Origin: Hominimerdicola alba
GTDB lineage: Bacteria > Bacillota > Clostridia > Oscillospirales > Ruminococcaceae
Assembly: GCF_900109655.1 (NCBI RefSeq)
Contig: NZ_FOAT01000006.1
Location: 149,803 to 213,802, forward strand
Reading direction: 5' to 3'
Length of the DNA stretch: 64,000 nt
Shown piece by piece: positions 41,977 through 50,437 of the stretch. Numbering within the stretch: position 1 is the first letter of the stretch; every line of letters begins with the position of its first letter. The position numbers and the translations under genes are program-made. Under the pieces are notes generated by a model, which was not told the origin of the DNA, made no database searches, and saw only the letters and a list, made by a program, of their open reading frames with translations.

Positions 41977-42618
41977 TCATTCCTCAACGATGGACTTTAC
42001 AGGTGCTGTATCCCGCTCGTGTCTGCGCTTTTTTGCTTCGATGGTCTTCAGCACTATCCACCAGATGAGTATACAAAGCTCCAACGCAGCAACAGCTGCC
42101 ATGGGGTAATGGTGCTTCATATAATCGCGGTCGATGCTGCGTATTTCTTCCTCGACATATACTTTATCCAGTCTGTCGGAAAGGTAGTTGATGAAGTACT
42201 GCGAAGCTTTCAGGTACAGTCCTGTTCCCGCTGCGATGAAGACGAATGCGGGGATATGTTTTTTCAGGTATTCGATTATGATTCCCGCAAGTACCAGTGC
42301 ATCGCCTGCGAGCATTGTCCAGCCCACCCATTTTGGCGGCTGGGGTACGATATATCCGCCGAAGGTGCCAAATATTACGATAAGTCCGTAGTATATGCCT
42401 GACCATGCGAAGGGTATCAGAATAAGCAGCCGCAGGAACAGGAATCCCAGCGGTTCCTTGCCATAGCGACCATATCTGGTCTTATTCAGCAGTTTTTTTG
42501 CTGACTTGCTTTGTATGTTGCGGGCAGCTTCCCGTTCCTCGCGTTCTTCTTCCTCACGTTCACGGCGCTCGCGGATCTGTTTCTGCGACTGCGCTTTAAG
42601 TCTATCCTTTTTTGACAT
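41977..42618 (-). CDS. Membrane protein with charged N-terminal helix
   Basis: 213 residues. Residues 1-35 are a highly charged, probably coiled helix rich in Glu and Arg (QIRERREREEEEREEREAAR). About four hydrophobic segments follow (near 60-83, 96-115, 119-137 and 170-190), and a basic tail. Not recognised. The ATG has GAGG, and a promoter lies at 42680-42708. Divergent from spoIVB. Confidence 0.75.
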   Translation of the reverse strand: MSKKDRLKAQSQKQIRERREREEEEREEREAARNIQSKSAKKLLNKTRYGRYGKEPLGFLFLRLLILIPFAWSGIYYGLIVIFGTFGGYIVPQPPKWVGWTMLAGDALVLAGIIIEYLKKHIPAFVFIAAGTGLYLKASQYFINYLSDRLDKVYVEEEIRSIDRDYMKHHYPMAAVAALELCILIWWIVLKTIEAKKRRHERDTAPVKSIVEE

Positions 42619-42679
42619 TTTTTACCTCTTTTATATGCTATCATTTTCATGATCTGATTGCGGCGAAAAGCCGTAATCT

Positions 42680-42708
42680 ATTATAGCACATCGGATAGCT
42701 TTTTGCAA
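42680..42708 (-). promoter_or_regulatory. Promoter of the 41977 gene
   Basis: Minus strand: TTGCAA (42708-42703), 17-nt spacer, TATAAT (42685-42680). Followed by a GATTACGGC/GCCGCAATC hairpin in the leader. Confidence 0.8.
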
Positions 42709-42902
42709 CAGGCTAAAATGTATAAAGGACTGCAAAAAAGTTAAAATCTGCCTGAAAAGGTACTTGAAAAAAGTTCACTTCTTTTTGCCATAACAAATAA
42801 TACTTTCTCGGTCAGCTGAATCAAACGCGGCTGACGGTCAACAATAGTAATGACTTCGGTATTCAGCCGTAAGTTGAAAATTTATGGAAAAGGAAGAATA
42901 AA

Positions 42903-44114
42903 ATGGAAATAACAAAATATCTTTTCAAGCGGGCAGCTGCGGCGGCGGGGGCGGTGGGGCTTGCTTTGCTTAGTGTGGCGGGGTTTTATGACAGGACTTT
43001 GCCTGACAGTTACAGCGTGGCGCATGACGGTAAACTGGAGCTGAACACGTTTTTCAGCATATCATCGCGGCCTTCAAAACGCTCCTACATGACGGCTTTG
43101 ACGGATATTTCGGGAGAAGCTTCACACGGCAGGGGAAGCACGCTGATGCTTTTCGGGGCTGTGCCTGTAAAAGACGTGACGGCTGTTTGCAGTGAAAGAC
43201 CGAAGCTTGTTCCCTGCGGTGAGACCTTCGGGATCAAGCTTCTGACGGACGGAGTTATAGTTATTGAACTCACAGATGTGGGCGGGCGGTGTCCTGCGAG
43301 GGAGTGCGGCATAAGAAAAGGTGATATAATTTTATCCGTCAACGGCAGGAATATACGTTCAAACTGCGATATTTCCGAGGAAGTAAGGCGGTGCCGTGAG
43401 AGCGGCTGTGAGGTGGTCTACAGGCGTGGCGGCAAGGATAAGACCGTAATGCTTGAACCTGCTTACTTTGAGGGCGGCTACAAGGCGGGAATGTGGGTGC
43501 GTGATTCCTCTGCGGGGATAGGCACACTGACATTTTTTGACAAGGACAGCGGAGTTTTTGGCGGACTTGGTCACGCCGTTTGCGACAGCGATACAGGTAA
43601 TATCCTGCCCCTATCGGAGGGGGCTGTGGGGGACATCGAGATAACGGGGCTGATACCCTCTGAGGCGGGTTCTCCCGGGCAGCTGCTGGGAGAATTTTCC
43701 GGGGAAGAAGTTCTTGGGGAGATAACTTTGAACTGCGAGGCTGGGCTTTTCGGGACGTTGGAAAACGCACCCGATGAAAAGGAGGAAGTCGAACTTGGCT
43801 ACAAGCAGGAGATACACCGTGGGAGTGCACAGATATATTCCTCAGTTGACGGCAAAGCTCCAGAACCCTATTCTGCGCAGATAGAGCATATCGACCTTAG
43901 TGACGGCGCGGAGCATGACCTTGTGGTACACATCACCGATGAACGTCTGCTGAGTGAAACGGGGGGTATCGTGCAGGGCATGAGCGGCTCGCCAATTATG
44001 CAGGACGGCAGGCTTATCGGGGCTGTTACTCATGTGTTCATCGATGATCCAACGCGGGGCTATGGGATATTCGCAGAGGATATGGTATCCTGCGCGGAGA
44101 GTACTTCACAATGA
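42903..44114 (+). CDS. spoIVB: SpoIVB-type serine protease (S55)
   Basis: In Bacillus and clostridia, SpoIVB is made in the forespore and cleaves SpoIVFA to trigger mother-cell sigma-K processing. 403 residues. N-terminal signal or anchor (about 10-28), a PDZ-like domain (GIKLLTDGVIVIELTDVGG, then CGIRKGDIILSVNGR), then the S55 peptidase domain with GGLGHAVCD (catalytic His) and QGMSGSPIM (catalytic Ser, about 361). AAAAGGAAG lies before the ATG. Finding it in a ruminococcus-like genome suggests sporulation capacity or a relic of it. It stands alone, with no spo0A next to it. Confidence 0.92.
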   Translation: MEITKYLFKRAAAAAGAVGLALLSVAGFYDRTLPDSYSVAHDGKLELNTFFSISSRPSKRSYMTALTDISGEASHGRGSTLMLFGAVPVKDVTAVCSERPKLVPCGETFGIKLLTDGVIVIELTDVGGRCPARECGIRKGDIILSVNGRNIRSNCDISEEVRRCRESGCEVVYRRGGKDKTVMLEPAYFEGGYKAGMWVRDSSAGIGTLTFFDKDSGVFGGLGHAVCDSDTGNILPLSEGAVGDIEITGLIPSEAGSPGQLLGEFSGEEVLGEITLNCEAGLFGTLENAPDEKEEVELGYKQEIHRGSAQIYSSVDGKAPEPYSAQIEHIDLSDGAEHDLVVHITDERLLSETGGIVQGMSGSPIMQDGRLIGAVTHVFIDDPTRGYGIFAEDMVSCAESTSQ

Positions 44115-44157
44115 AAAAAGGCAGCATCACACGCTTGCAAACGTGGGGTGCTGCCTT
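44113..44157 (-). terminator. Terminator between spoIVB and rapZ
   Basis: AGGCAGCA.../...TGCTGCCT hairpin. On the minus strand it is followed by TTTTTTCATTG, ending the hprK-murB-rapZ transcript. On the plus strand it can also form after spoIVB, but with a poor T run. Confidence 0.85.
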
Positions 44158-44168
44158 GCTGTTTACCA

Positions 44169-45029
44169 TTATCTCTTTTCGATATCGCGGTGAGCGAGCC
44201 TTATGGTCTTGCCCTGGTCGGTGAGATGCTTTGCAACTGCCTCGGCAAAGGTGACGCTTCTGTGCTTGCCTCCTGTACAGCCGAAAGCTATTACCAGCTG
44301 TGCCTTGCCCTCTTTTTCATAGAGCGGTATAAGGTAGTCGATAAGGTCTGTCAGCTTGTCAAGGAGAGTCCGTGCTTCCTCAAAGCTCATTACATATCCC
44401 GAAACCGCCGGGTCAAGACCTGTTTTGCTTTTAAGCTCGGGTATATAGAACGGATTTGGCAGACATCTTACGTCAAAAGTGAGGTCTGCATCGTTCATTA
44501 CGCCGTACTTGAAGCCGAAGGAACGCACTTCTATCCTCATGGCGGACTGTCCTGCAATAAGGAAGATATCGTACATCTTTCCTTTGAATTCAGCTGTTGA
44601 GGTCGAGGTGGTGTCGATATAATAATCCACATCGTCCCTGACCGATTCCAGAAGTCTGCGCTCGGTCTCGATGGCATCGCGTATATTGCCGTTGGCTATC
44701 TCATAAAGAGGGTGCCTGCGGCGGGTCTCCTTATAGCGGCGCATTATCACTTCATCGCTGCAATCAAGGAATATTACTTTGACTTTTATGCCCATATTGC
44801 GCATATCTGTTATAGCGTCCTTAAGTTTGAAGAAAAGTGCTCCGCCCCGTACATCGGCAACGAAAGCGACTTTATCGAAATTGCCGTCGGACTGTGCGCA
44901 TATATCGGCAAACTTTACCATAAGCTCGGGCGGCATATTATCTATGCAGTAATATCCTATATCCTCCAGCACATCGATAGCGGTGGATTTTCCCGAACCT
45001 GAAATACCTGTTACTACTACGAACTGCAT
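44169..45029 (-). CDS. rapZ: RNase adapter/nucleotide-binding protein RapZ (YvcJ)
   Basis: P-loop protein. In E. coli RapZ directs RNase E to GlmZ RNA; in Bacillus YvcJ binds nucleotides and affects competence. 286 residues. Walker A GISGSGKS at 8-15, FVADVRGG, FLDCSDEVIMRRYKETRRRHPL, FGFKYG, DVRCLPNPFY and the C-terminal FGCTGGKHRSV with the conserved GGKHRS are present. ATG 45029 (MQFVVVTG) is chosen because the AAGGGGG ribosome site abuts the earlier ATG at 45038. Last gene of hprK-murB-rapZ; the usual yvcK and whiA genes do not follow. Confidence 0.94.
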   Translation of the reverse strand: MQFVVVTGISGSGKSTAIDVLEDIGYYCIDNMPPELMVKFADICAQSDGNFDKVAFVADVRGGALFFKLKDAITDMRNMGIKVKVIFLDCSDEVIMRRYKETRRRHPLYEIANGNIRDAIETERRLLESVRDDVDYYIDTTSTSTAEFKGKMYDIFLIAGQSAMRIEVRSFGFKYGVMNDADLTFDVRCLPNPFYIPELKSKTGLDPAVSGYVMSFEEARTLLDKLTDLIDYLIPLYEKEGKAQLVIAFGCTGGKHRSVTFAEAVAKHLTDQGKTIRLAHRDIEKR

Positions 45030-45069
45030 TTTATCCATCCCCCTTTTAACCCTAATTTAATGGGAGTCT

Positions 45070-46005
45070 TTAAGCCTCGTAAGGTATGTATCTTACCTCA
45101 CATTCAAGCATTATGCCTGACTCTTTATGTACTTTATCCTGTACCTGTCTGATAAGTTCAAGGACGTCGGAGCAGGTGGCACCGCCCTTGTTTACTACGA
45201 AGCCGCAGTGCTTCTCGCTGACCTGCGCTCCGCCCACGGAGAAACCTCTGAGACCGCTGTCCTGAATAAGCTTGCCTGCGAAAAGACCTTCGCCTGAGGG
45301 CCTTTTGAAGGTACTGCCTGCGCTGGGCATATTCAGGGGCTGTTTATCGCGGCGGCGGCCCATGAGGTCTACCATTTTATCCTGTATCTCGTCATAGCTT
45401 CCGCTCGGCAGTTCAAATTCGCCTTCGACTATCAGCTCTCCGCTCTCTATGAACCTGCTGGTCCTGTAGCCGAACTTCATCTGGTCGTTCTTGTATTCAA
45501 ACTGTCTGCCTTCGCGGTCAACGGCTCTGCCGAATTTTATAACGTCCTTTATCTCTCCACCGTAAGCGCCTGCGTTCATGAAGATAGCGCCGCCCACACT
45601 TCCGGGGATACCGTAAGCGAATTCAAGTCCGCTGAGGGAGTGTTCCAGTGCGAAGCGGCAAAGCTTCAGCAGGGGACAGCCTGCCTGTGCCACGATGGTA
45701 TTTTCGTCTTTCATATATATCTTATCCATCGAGCTTCCTATCAGGAAGATAACACCGTCGAAGCCGCGGTCATCGAACAGTACATTCGAGCCGTTGCCCA
45801 GTGCCATCGTCCTTATGCCCAGACGGTTTGCTTCTTCCCAGAGGTGGGAGAGATTATCGGGCGAATTTATGTCTATCATTGCCGTGCAGCACCCGCCGAT
45901 ACGGAAGGTGTTGTGCTTATCCAGCGGCTCGTTTGGGAATACTCTGCATTCCAGTTCTTCCGCCAGTTCCAGCAACGAACGTGTATTCATATCAAGTTCT
46001 TTCAC
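45070..46005 (-). CDS. murB: UDP-N-acetylenolpyruvoylglucosamine reductase
   Basis: Reduces UDP-GlcNAc-enolpyruvate to UDP-MurNAc in peptidoglycan synthesis with NADPH and FAD. 311 residues, the short type II form. Signatures: LDKHNTFRIGG, ALGNGSNVLFDDRGFDG (FAD loop), the GIPGSVGGAIFMNAGAYGGE block, FGYRTSRF and SAGSTFKRP with GLFAGKLIQDSGLRG. A GTG start at 46005 has AAGGAG 8 nt upstream. It lies between hprK and rapZ in a conserved Firmicute order. Confidence 0.96.
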   Translation of the reverse strand: MKELDMNTRSLLELAEELECRVFPNEPLDKHNTFRIGGCCTAMIDINSPDNLSHLWEEANRLGIRTMALGNGSNVLFDDRGFDGVIFLIGSSMDKIYMKDENTIVAQAGCPLLKLCRFALEHSLSGLEFAYGIPGSVGGAIFMNAGAYGGEIKDVIKFGRAVDREGRQFEYKNDQMKFGYRTSRFIESGELIVEGEFELPSGSYDEIQDKMVDLMGRRRDKQPLNMPSAGSTFKRPSGEGLFAGKLIQDSGLRGFSVGGAQVSEKHCGFVVNKGGATCSDVLELIRQVQDKVHKESGIMLECEVRYIPYEA

Positions 46006-46071
46006 TTGTTTTTCTCCTTATTTGTGTATTGGTGCAGAAACATCACAGCGGTGTTTCTGCGGAAAGCTTTA

Positions 46072-47031
46072 TCAGAAAGCGTCCCAGTTCTTGACGGATT
46101 CCTTGGTATCCATTTCAAGACCGAGGTTCTGAAGAAGCTCTGCTGCCGCATTGTAGCCCATCTTCTTGTGACGGTTGTTCATAGCGGCAACTTCCAGTAT
46201 AACAGCCAGATTACGTCCTGGCTTTATGGGTATGGTAAGGCTGGGTATCTTTATGCCCAGTATGGAAGTATACTCGTTATCCACGCCCATGCGGTCGTAT
46301 ATCTTCTTGCTGTCCCAGGGTTCAAGCTGTACTATCAGGTCGATCTTTTCGGATATCTTTACGGCACCCATACCGAACAGTCTTCTGGTATTTATAATAC
46401 CTATGCCGCGGAGTTCCAGAAAATGCCTGATATTATCAGGGGACTGACCTACCAGAGTTCTGCTGGAGGTCTTTCTTATCTCAACAGCATCGTCAGCCAC
46501 AAGACGGTGCCCTCTCTTGACCAGCTCGATAGCGGTCTCGCTCTTACCTACACCGCTTTCGCCCACGATGAGTATGCCCTCGCCGTAAACTTCGATAAGC
46601 ACGCCGTGACGTGTGATACGGGGCGCAAGCTCAACATTGAGATAGCCGATGAGAGCCGCGATGAAAGCTGTGGTGCTGTCAGATGTGCGGGCTATGGGCA
46701 CGCCGTATTTTGAAGCTATATCTATCATTTCGGGATAGAGCTCATGGCTTCTTGCCACGATGAACATGGGTATCTTTGTTGCAAAAAGTGCGTCCAGCCT
46801 CTGTCTTCTTACTTCTTCATCGATGGAAGCAAGGTACGCGAACTCCATGTTGCCGCATATCTGTATACGCTCGGCATTGAAGTACTCATAGAATCCCATG
46901 AGCTGCAATCCGGGACGGTTGCAGTCGTTGTCGGTGACTATCAGCTCATCGATATTATCGGGCGCATAGAGCAGTTCAAGCCCCAGCTGTTTGACTATCT
47001 CGCTGACTGTTACACTGAATATCTCAGCCAT
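46072..47031 (-). CDS. hprK: HPr kinase/phosphorylase
   Basis: Phosphorylates and dephosphorylates Ser46 of HPr in response to glycolytic intermediates and so drives CcpA-type catabolite control. 319 residues. The Walker A GESGVGKS (157-164), the VADDAVEIR loop, the HprK signature LRGIGIINTRRLFGMGAV, and KPGRNLAVILEVAAMN are all present. ATG 47031 is chosen with GAGGAG 9 nt upstream; the TTG 9 bases earlier overlaps that site. First of hprK-murB-rapZ. Confidence 0.96.
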   Translation of the reverse strand: MAEIFSVTVSEIVKQLGLELLYAPDNIDELIVTDNDCNRPGLQLMGFYEYFNAERIQICGNMEFAYLASIDEEVRRQRLDALFATKIPMFIVARSHELYPEMIDIASKYGVPIARTSDSTTAFIAALIGYLNVELAPRITRHGVLIEVYGEGILIVGESGVGKSETAIELVKRGHRLVADDAVEIRKTSSRTLVGQSPDNIRHFLELRGIGIINTRRLFGMGAVKISEKIDLIVQLEPWDSKKIYDRMGVDNEYTSILGIKIPSLTIPIKPGRNLAVILEVAAMNNRHKKMGYNAAAELLQNLGLEMDTKESVKNWDAF

Positions 47032-47076
47032 AGTTATCAACTCCTCTTTGATAATTTATTGTTCGTTTAAGCCCTT

Positions 47077-47532
47077 TTACAGGGACATTATGTATATCTG
47101 ACATGGGTTCTCGTCTCCCCATATCTCGTTTATCACTTCAAGTTCCTTGAAGCCGCAGGAGATGTAGAAAAGGTTTGTCCTGTCATAGTCTTCGTACATT
47201 CCCATGCGGACGGTCTTGACCTGCATGAATGAATAGCCCTCGGCTTTTGCGGTCTTTACCGCTTCTTCAAAAAGCGCTCTGCCTATACCTCTGCGGTGGT
47301 ATTCTTTCAGAACGCCCATCACTGCCAGCTCGACGGTGGCATTTCCTGTTTCTTTAAGGCACAGAAAACCAATGTACTCGCCGTTTTCCTCAGCCGCGAT
47401 AAAGGTCTGCTCAGCACTTTCCGCGATGAATTTTTCTCGGCTTTCCTCCATCTCAAACCACTGGTCAAGGGCTTCAAGGACTTTTCTTGCTATACCCTGT
47501 TTTGTATCCTTGTCCGTTATCTTTTTTACCAT
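47077..47532 (-). CDS. GNAT acetyltransferase
   Basis: 151 residues. Acetyl-CoA loop in VLKEYHRRGIGRALFEEAVKTAKAEG, preceded by the strand VELAVMGV and followed by the FYISCGFKELEVI motif typical of GNAT proteins. The C-terminus INEIWGDENPCQIYIMSL fits a subfamily found singly in many clostridia. The substrate is unknown. It lies 45 bp upstream of hprK on the same strand. Confidence 0.88.
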   Translation of the reverse strand: MVKKITDKDTKQGIARKVLEALDQWFEMEESREKFIAESAEQTFIAAEENGEYIGFLCLKETGNATVELAVMGVLKEYHRRGIGRALFEEAVKTAKAEGYSFMQVKTVRMGMYEDYDRTNLFYISCGFKELEVINEIWGDENPCQIYIMSL

Positions 47533-47548
47533 TGTTTCCCTTTCGGTC

Positions 47549-48190
47549 TTAGCTTTTTGAGACTATGTTACCGAAGTAAACATATTCGTTGTGATAATCC
47601 CAAAAGCCCTGTAAAACAAGGTGTTCCCTGCCATCATCGTCGGTATAGATGTCACAATACTCGCCGATGTCTCCACCGCCGTCCCATAGTAACAGACCGC
47701 GCCATTTTCCTGTATCATAATTTAATCTTTCAAATTCAGAAACAAGCGGCTCTTCTCTCTCATATTCATCAAATGCTTTATAAAGCTCTTCGTTCATGAA
47801 AACTTCAAGCACCCTGACTTTGATCCAGGCGATATACTCATCGCGGGAAACAACGCTTTCAAATCTGCATTTGATTATTCCGCCGCAGGCTATGACTTCA
47901 TCTGTCATTTCGTCCGTATAATAGTCTCTTGGCGACTTCAGCTGCATATAGAACTCGTCGCCTATCTCTTCATCAAAGGGCTTTCTGACCCGTATGCAGC
48001 ATATCTCGTCTACCTCAGGTCTTTTCTCACGGCGTATCCAAGATTCGCTGTCAATATGCGGTATCTCCTCGCCGCTTTCGAGCCATTCCATGATACAGTC
48101 ATCACAGCAGTAAGCCCAGCCTACGAAGCCTTCGGGAATTTTTGGTTCCTTTTTTACTGTCTCACCGCAGCATCCGCATTTGAATCTCAT
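47549..48190 (-). CDS. Zinc-ribbon-headed protein of unknown function
   Basis: 213 residues. An N-terminal CGCCGE and YCCDDCIMEW give a putative zinc-binding head; the rest is acidic alpha/beta with FYMQLKSPRDYYTDEM and LLLWDGGGDIGEYCDIY. ATG 48190 (MRFKCGCCGE) has GGAG 6 nt upstream. Earlier in-frame codons overlap the next gene upstream. Not recognised. Confidence 0.7.
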   Translation of the reverse strand: MRFKCGCCGETVKKEPKIPEGFVGWAYCCDDCIMEWLESGEEIPHIDSESWIRREKRPEVDEICCIRVRKPFDEEIGDEFYMQLKSPRDYYTDEMTDEVIACGGIIKCRFESVVSRDEYIAWIKVRVLEVFMNEELYKAFDEYEREEPLVSEFERLNYDTGKWRGLLLWDGGGDIGEYCDIYTDDDGREHLVLQGFWDYHNEYVYFGNIVSKS

Positions 48191-48203
48191 GTCATTCTCC
48201 GTT

Positions 48204-49472
48204 TCAGAGTGATATATTCCCCTCATTCAGCATCTCCTGTGCTGCCAGCATTATTCCCATTTTTCCGCTGGGGTAGGTTATGCCGCCCTGGAGCCATACT
48301 GCGTAGGGTTCGCGTATGGGGGCATCGGCTGAAAGTTCGATAGAAGCACCCATGGTGAACGCACCCGCCGCCATGATGACCTTGCTTTCGTAACCCGGCA
48401 TATCCCATGCTTCGGGAGTAACATAGCTGTCAACGGGGCTGCCTTTCTGTATGCCTTTGCAGAAGGCTGTAAGGTTCTTTTCATTTTCAAGAAGGATAGA
48501 CGCGATGATATCCGTTCTCTTTTCACTGCTTTCGGGGAGGGTCTTGTAGCCCATCTTTTCAAAAAGACGGCAGGCAAAGACCGAAGTTTTCAGGGCATTT
48601 GCCACTGTCTGGGGGCAGAGGAAGAATCCCAGAAGTATCTCTCTGTTCATGTTCAGCGAACAGCCTACCTCTTTGCCCATGCCAACGCAGGTGAGCCTGT
48701 CTGCGCATTTCTCCACAAGGTCGGCGCGACCGCAGATATATCCGCCTGTGCTTGCAATTCCGCCGCCGGGGTTCTTTATCAGCGAACCTACTATCAGGTC
48801 AGCGCCCACAGCCAGGGGCTCTTTTTCCTCAACAAATTCGCCGTAGCAGTTATCTGTCAGGATTATTATATCGGGATTTGCGTCCTTTGCCGCCTTTATA
48901 ACAGATGCTATCACATCAACGGTAAAGGAAGGTCTGAGTGAATATCCCCGTGACCTCTGTATGTATCCGACATTCGCGCCCTTAGCCGCCTTTGCTATGG
49001 CTTCAAGGTCGGGAGTGCCGTCCTCTTTGAGTTCGACTATGCTGCTCTTCACGCCGAAATCTCTCAGCGAACCGCAGCCTGTGTCGCACTCTTTGCCCAC
49101 AACACCTTCAAGGGTATCGTAGGGTGCGCCAGTGAGGAAGCACAGCATATCATTGGGGCGGAGTATACCGAAAAGCGCGGTGGAAAGTGCGTGAGTGCCG
49201 TTGACGAAAGTATGTCTGACTATGGCATCTTCGCCCCCCAGCGCCTGAGCGTAAACTTTATCAGCAGTATCTCTGCCGATATCGCCGTAGCCGTAGCCCG
49301 TAGTACCTTTCAGACAGCCCTCGCTCACGCGGTTGTCGATAAAGGCTTTCAGAACTTTCTGTCCGTTTATCTCGGCGATGCGGTCTATCTCCGCAAATAC
49401 CTCTGTACACTCGCTCTCAGCCTGTGCGGCAAGGGTAAGTATTTTTTCATCTATTCCAAAAATGTTTGTCAA
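48204..49472 (-). CDS. PLP-dependent enzyme of the YnbB / aluminium-resistance family
   Basis: 422 residues, fold type I PLP enzyme (methionine gamma-lyase-like family, widespread in Firmicutes, usually annotated as aluminium resistance or YnbB). Signatures: TTGYGYGDIGRD, VNGTHALSTALFG, LTGAPYDTLEGV, ILTDNCYGEF (Asp207) and the cofactor lysine in GSLIKNPGGGI (K233). It ends in the PSGKMGIMLAAQEML motif. The physiological substrate is not established. In many relatives it lies near hfq/miaA, but not here. Confidence 0.9.
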   Translation of the reverse strand: MTNIFGIDEKILTLAAQAESECTEVFAEIDRIAEINGQKVLKAFIDNRVSEGCLKGTTGYGYGDIGRDTADKVYAQALGGEDAIVRHTFVNGTHALSTALFGILRPNDMLCFLTGAPYDTLEGVVGKECDTGCGSLRDFGVKSSIVELKEDGTPDLEAIAKAAKGANVGYIQRSRGYSLRPSFTVDVIASVIKAAKDANPDIIILTDNCYGEFVEEKEPLAVGADLIVGSLIKNPGGGIASTGGYICGRADLVEKCADRLTCVGMGKEVGCSLNMNREILLGFFLCPQTVANALKTSVFACRLFEKMGYKTLPESSEKRTDIIASILLENEKNLTAFCKGIQKGSPVDSYVTPEAWDMPGYESKVIMAAGAFTMGASIELSADAPIREPYAVWLQGGITYPSGKMGIMLAAQEMLNEGNISL

Positions 49473-49600
49473 TTATTTCACCTCATGTGGATTTTTATAG
49501 TCCCTCGGTCTTTTTAGTTTAAGTTTATCCTATGAGCGCGAGACATCATGCAGATACAGTTATCACCACGAAAAAATCAGCAGAACGTTTTTGCGATCTA

Positions 49601-50386
49601 TTAATGGCTGGGCTTTTCGTCCCGTCTTTCGAGAACTGTATCTATGCCCATGGCTTTGAAGCCTATCTCTTCGTAATAGCTTACTCTGTGGGGTCTTGCG
49701 AATAACTTCACGGAAATGCCCTGCTGCCATAGTCTTTCGCCTATCCAGTAAAGCAGAGTTCTCGCGTGCATTTTTCCGCGTTCCTCGGGTACTGTGCCCA
49801 CCTGACCCACCAGCGCTATCTTGTCTATTATGTACTGTATGGTTGCGGTGGTATAGTCCCCCATAAGGAATGACTGTGAAAGTCCGCGACGTATGCGGTG
49901 GGAAGTATCTGTCAGCCACATCTCGTAGCTGTCTTCAAGCCTCGGGAAACACTGGGCGAGTATCTTGTAAACGTCGTCCAGCCTGGGAAGCTCGTCCACC
50001 TCCAGCGGAGGCAGTTTGCCTGTGGGAGAATATGTGAATTCTGTACGCTTTTCACTGCGGTATTCATCATCTAAAAGCACAGCCAGCTTTTCGCCGTACT
50101 GCCTTTCAAGCTCTACCGAGAAAGGTTTCAGCATACGCACGAAGCCCGCAAGCTCTTCGAGCATTTCCTCGGGCAGTTCTTTGCCCTCAAAAGTCGATAT
50201 CATCAGTGCGCTGTTAAATTCAGAGAACATTCCCAGTCTCTCGCCCTTGTAGTCCATGAAGAAGAACCGCAGGAAGTCATATTTTGTGCCGTAGGCGAGA
50301 AAATGCGACTTTATCCGTCGGCTGTAATTATTGTCCCTGAGCCTGTTTATCAGCGCAAGGTCGATATCTTTGGTCTGATATATCAT
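49601..50386 (-). CDS. GNAT acetyltransferase (two-domain)
   Basis: 261 residues. The C-terminal half holds the acetyl-CoA loop VGTVPEERGKMHARTLLYWIGERL followed by FARPHRVSYYEEIGFKAMG, a clear GNAT core. The N-terminal half (YDFLRFFFMDYKGERLG) is a second, degenerate GNAT-like lobe. It is similar in plan to GNAT proteins that have a divergent first domain. The substrate is unknown. It lies between murD and the YnbB-like gene on the minus strand. Confidence 0.85.
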   Translation of the reverse strand: MIYQTKDIDLALINRLRDNNYSRRIKSHFLAYGTKYDFLRFFFMDYKGERLGMFSEFNSALMISTFEGKELPEEMLEELAGFVRMLKPFSVELERQYGEKLAVLLDDEYRSEKRTEFTYSPTGKLPPLEVDELPRLDDVYKILAQCFPRLEDSYEMWLTDTSHRIRRGLSQSFLMGDYTTATIQYIIDKIALVGQVGTVPEERGKMHARTLLYWIGERLWQQGISVKLFARPHRVSYYEEIGFKAMGIDTVLERRDEKPSH

Positions 50387-50437
50387 TATAAGTCCTCTCT
50401 TCGGGGGATAGGATCATTTGTATTTTGCATTACGGTC

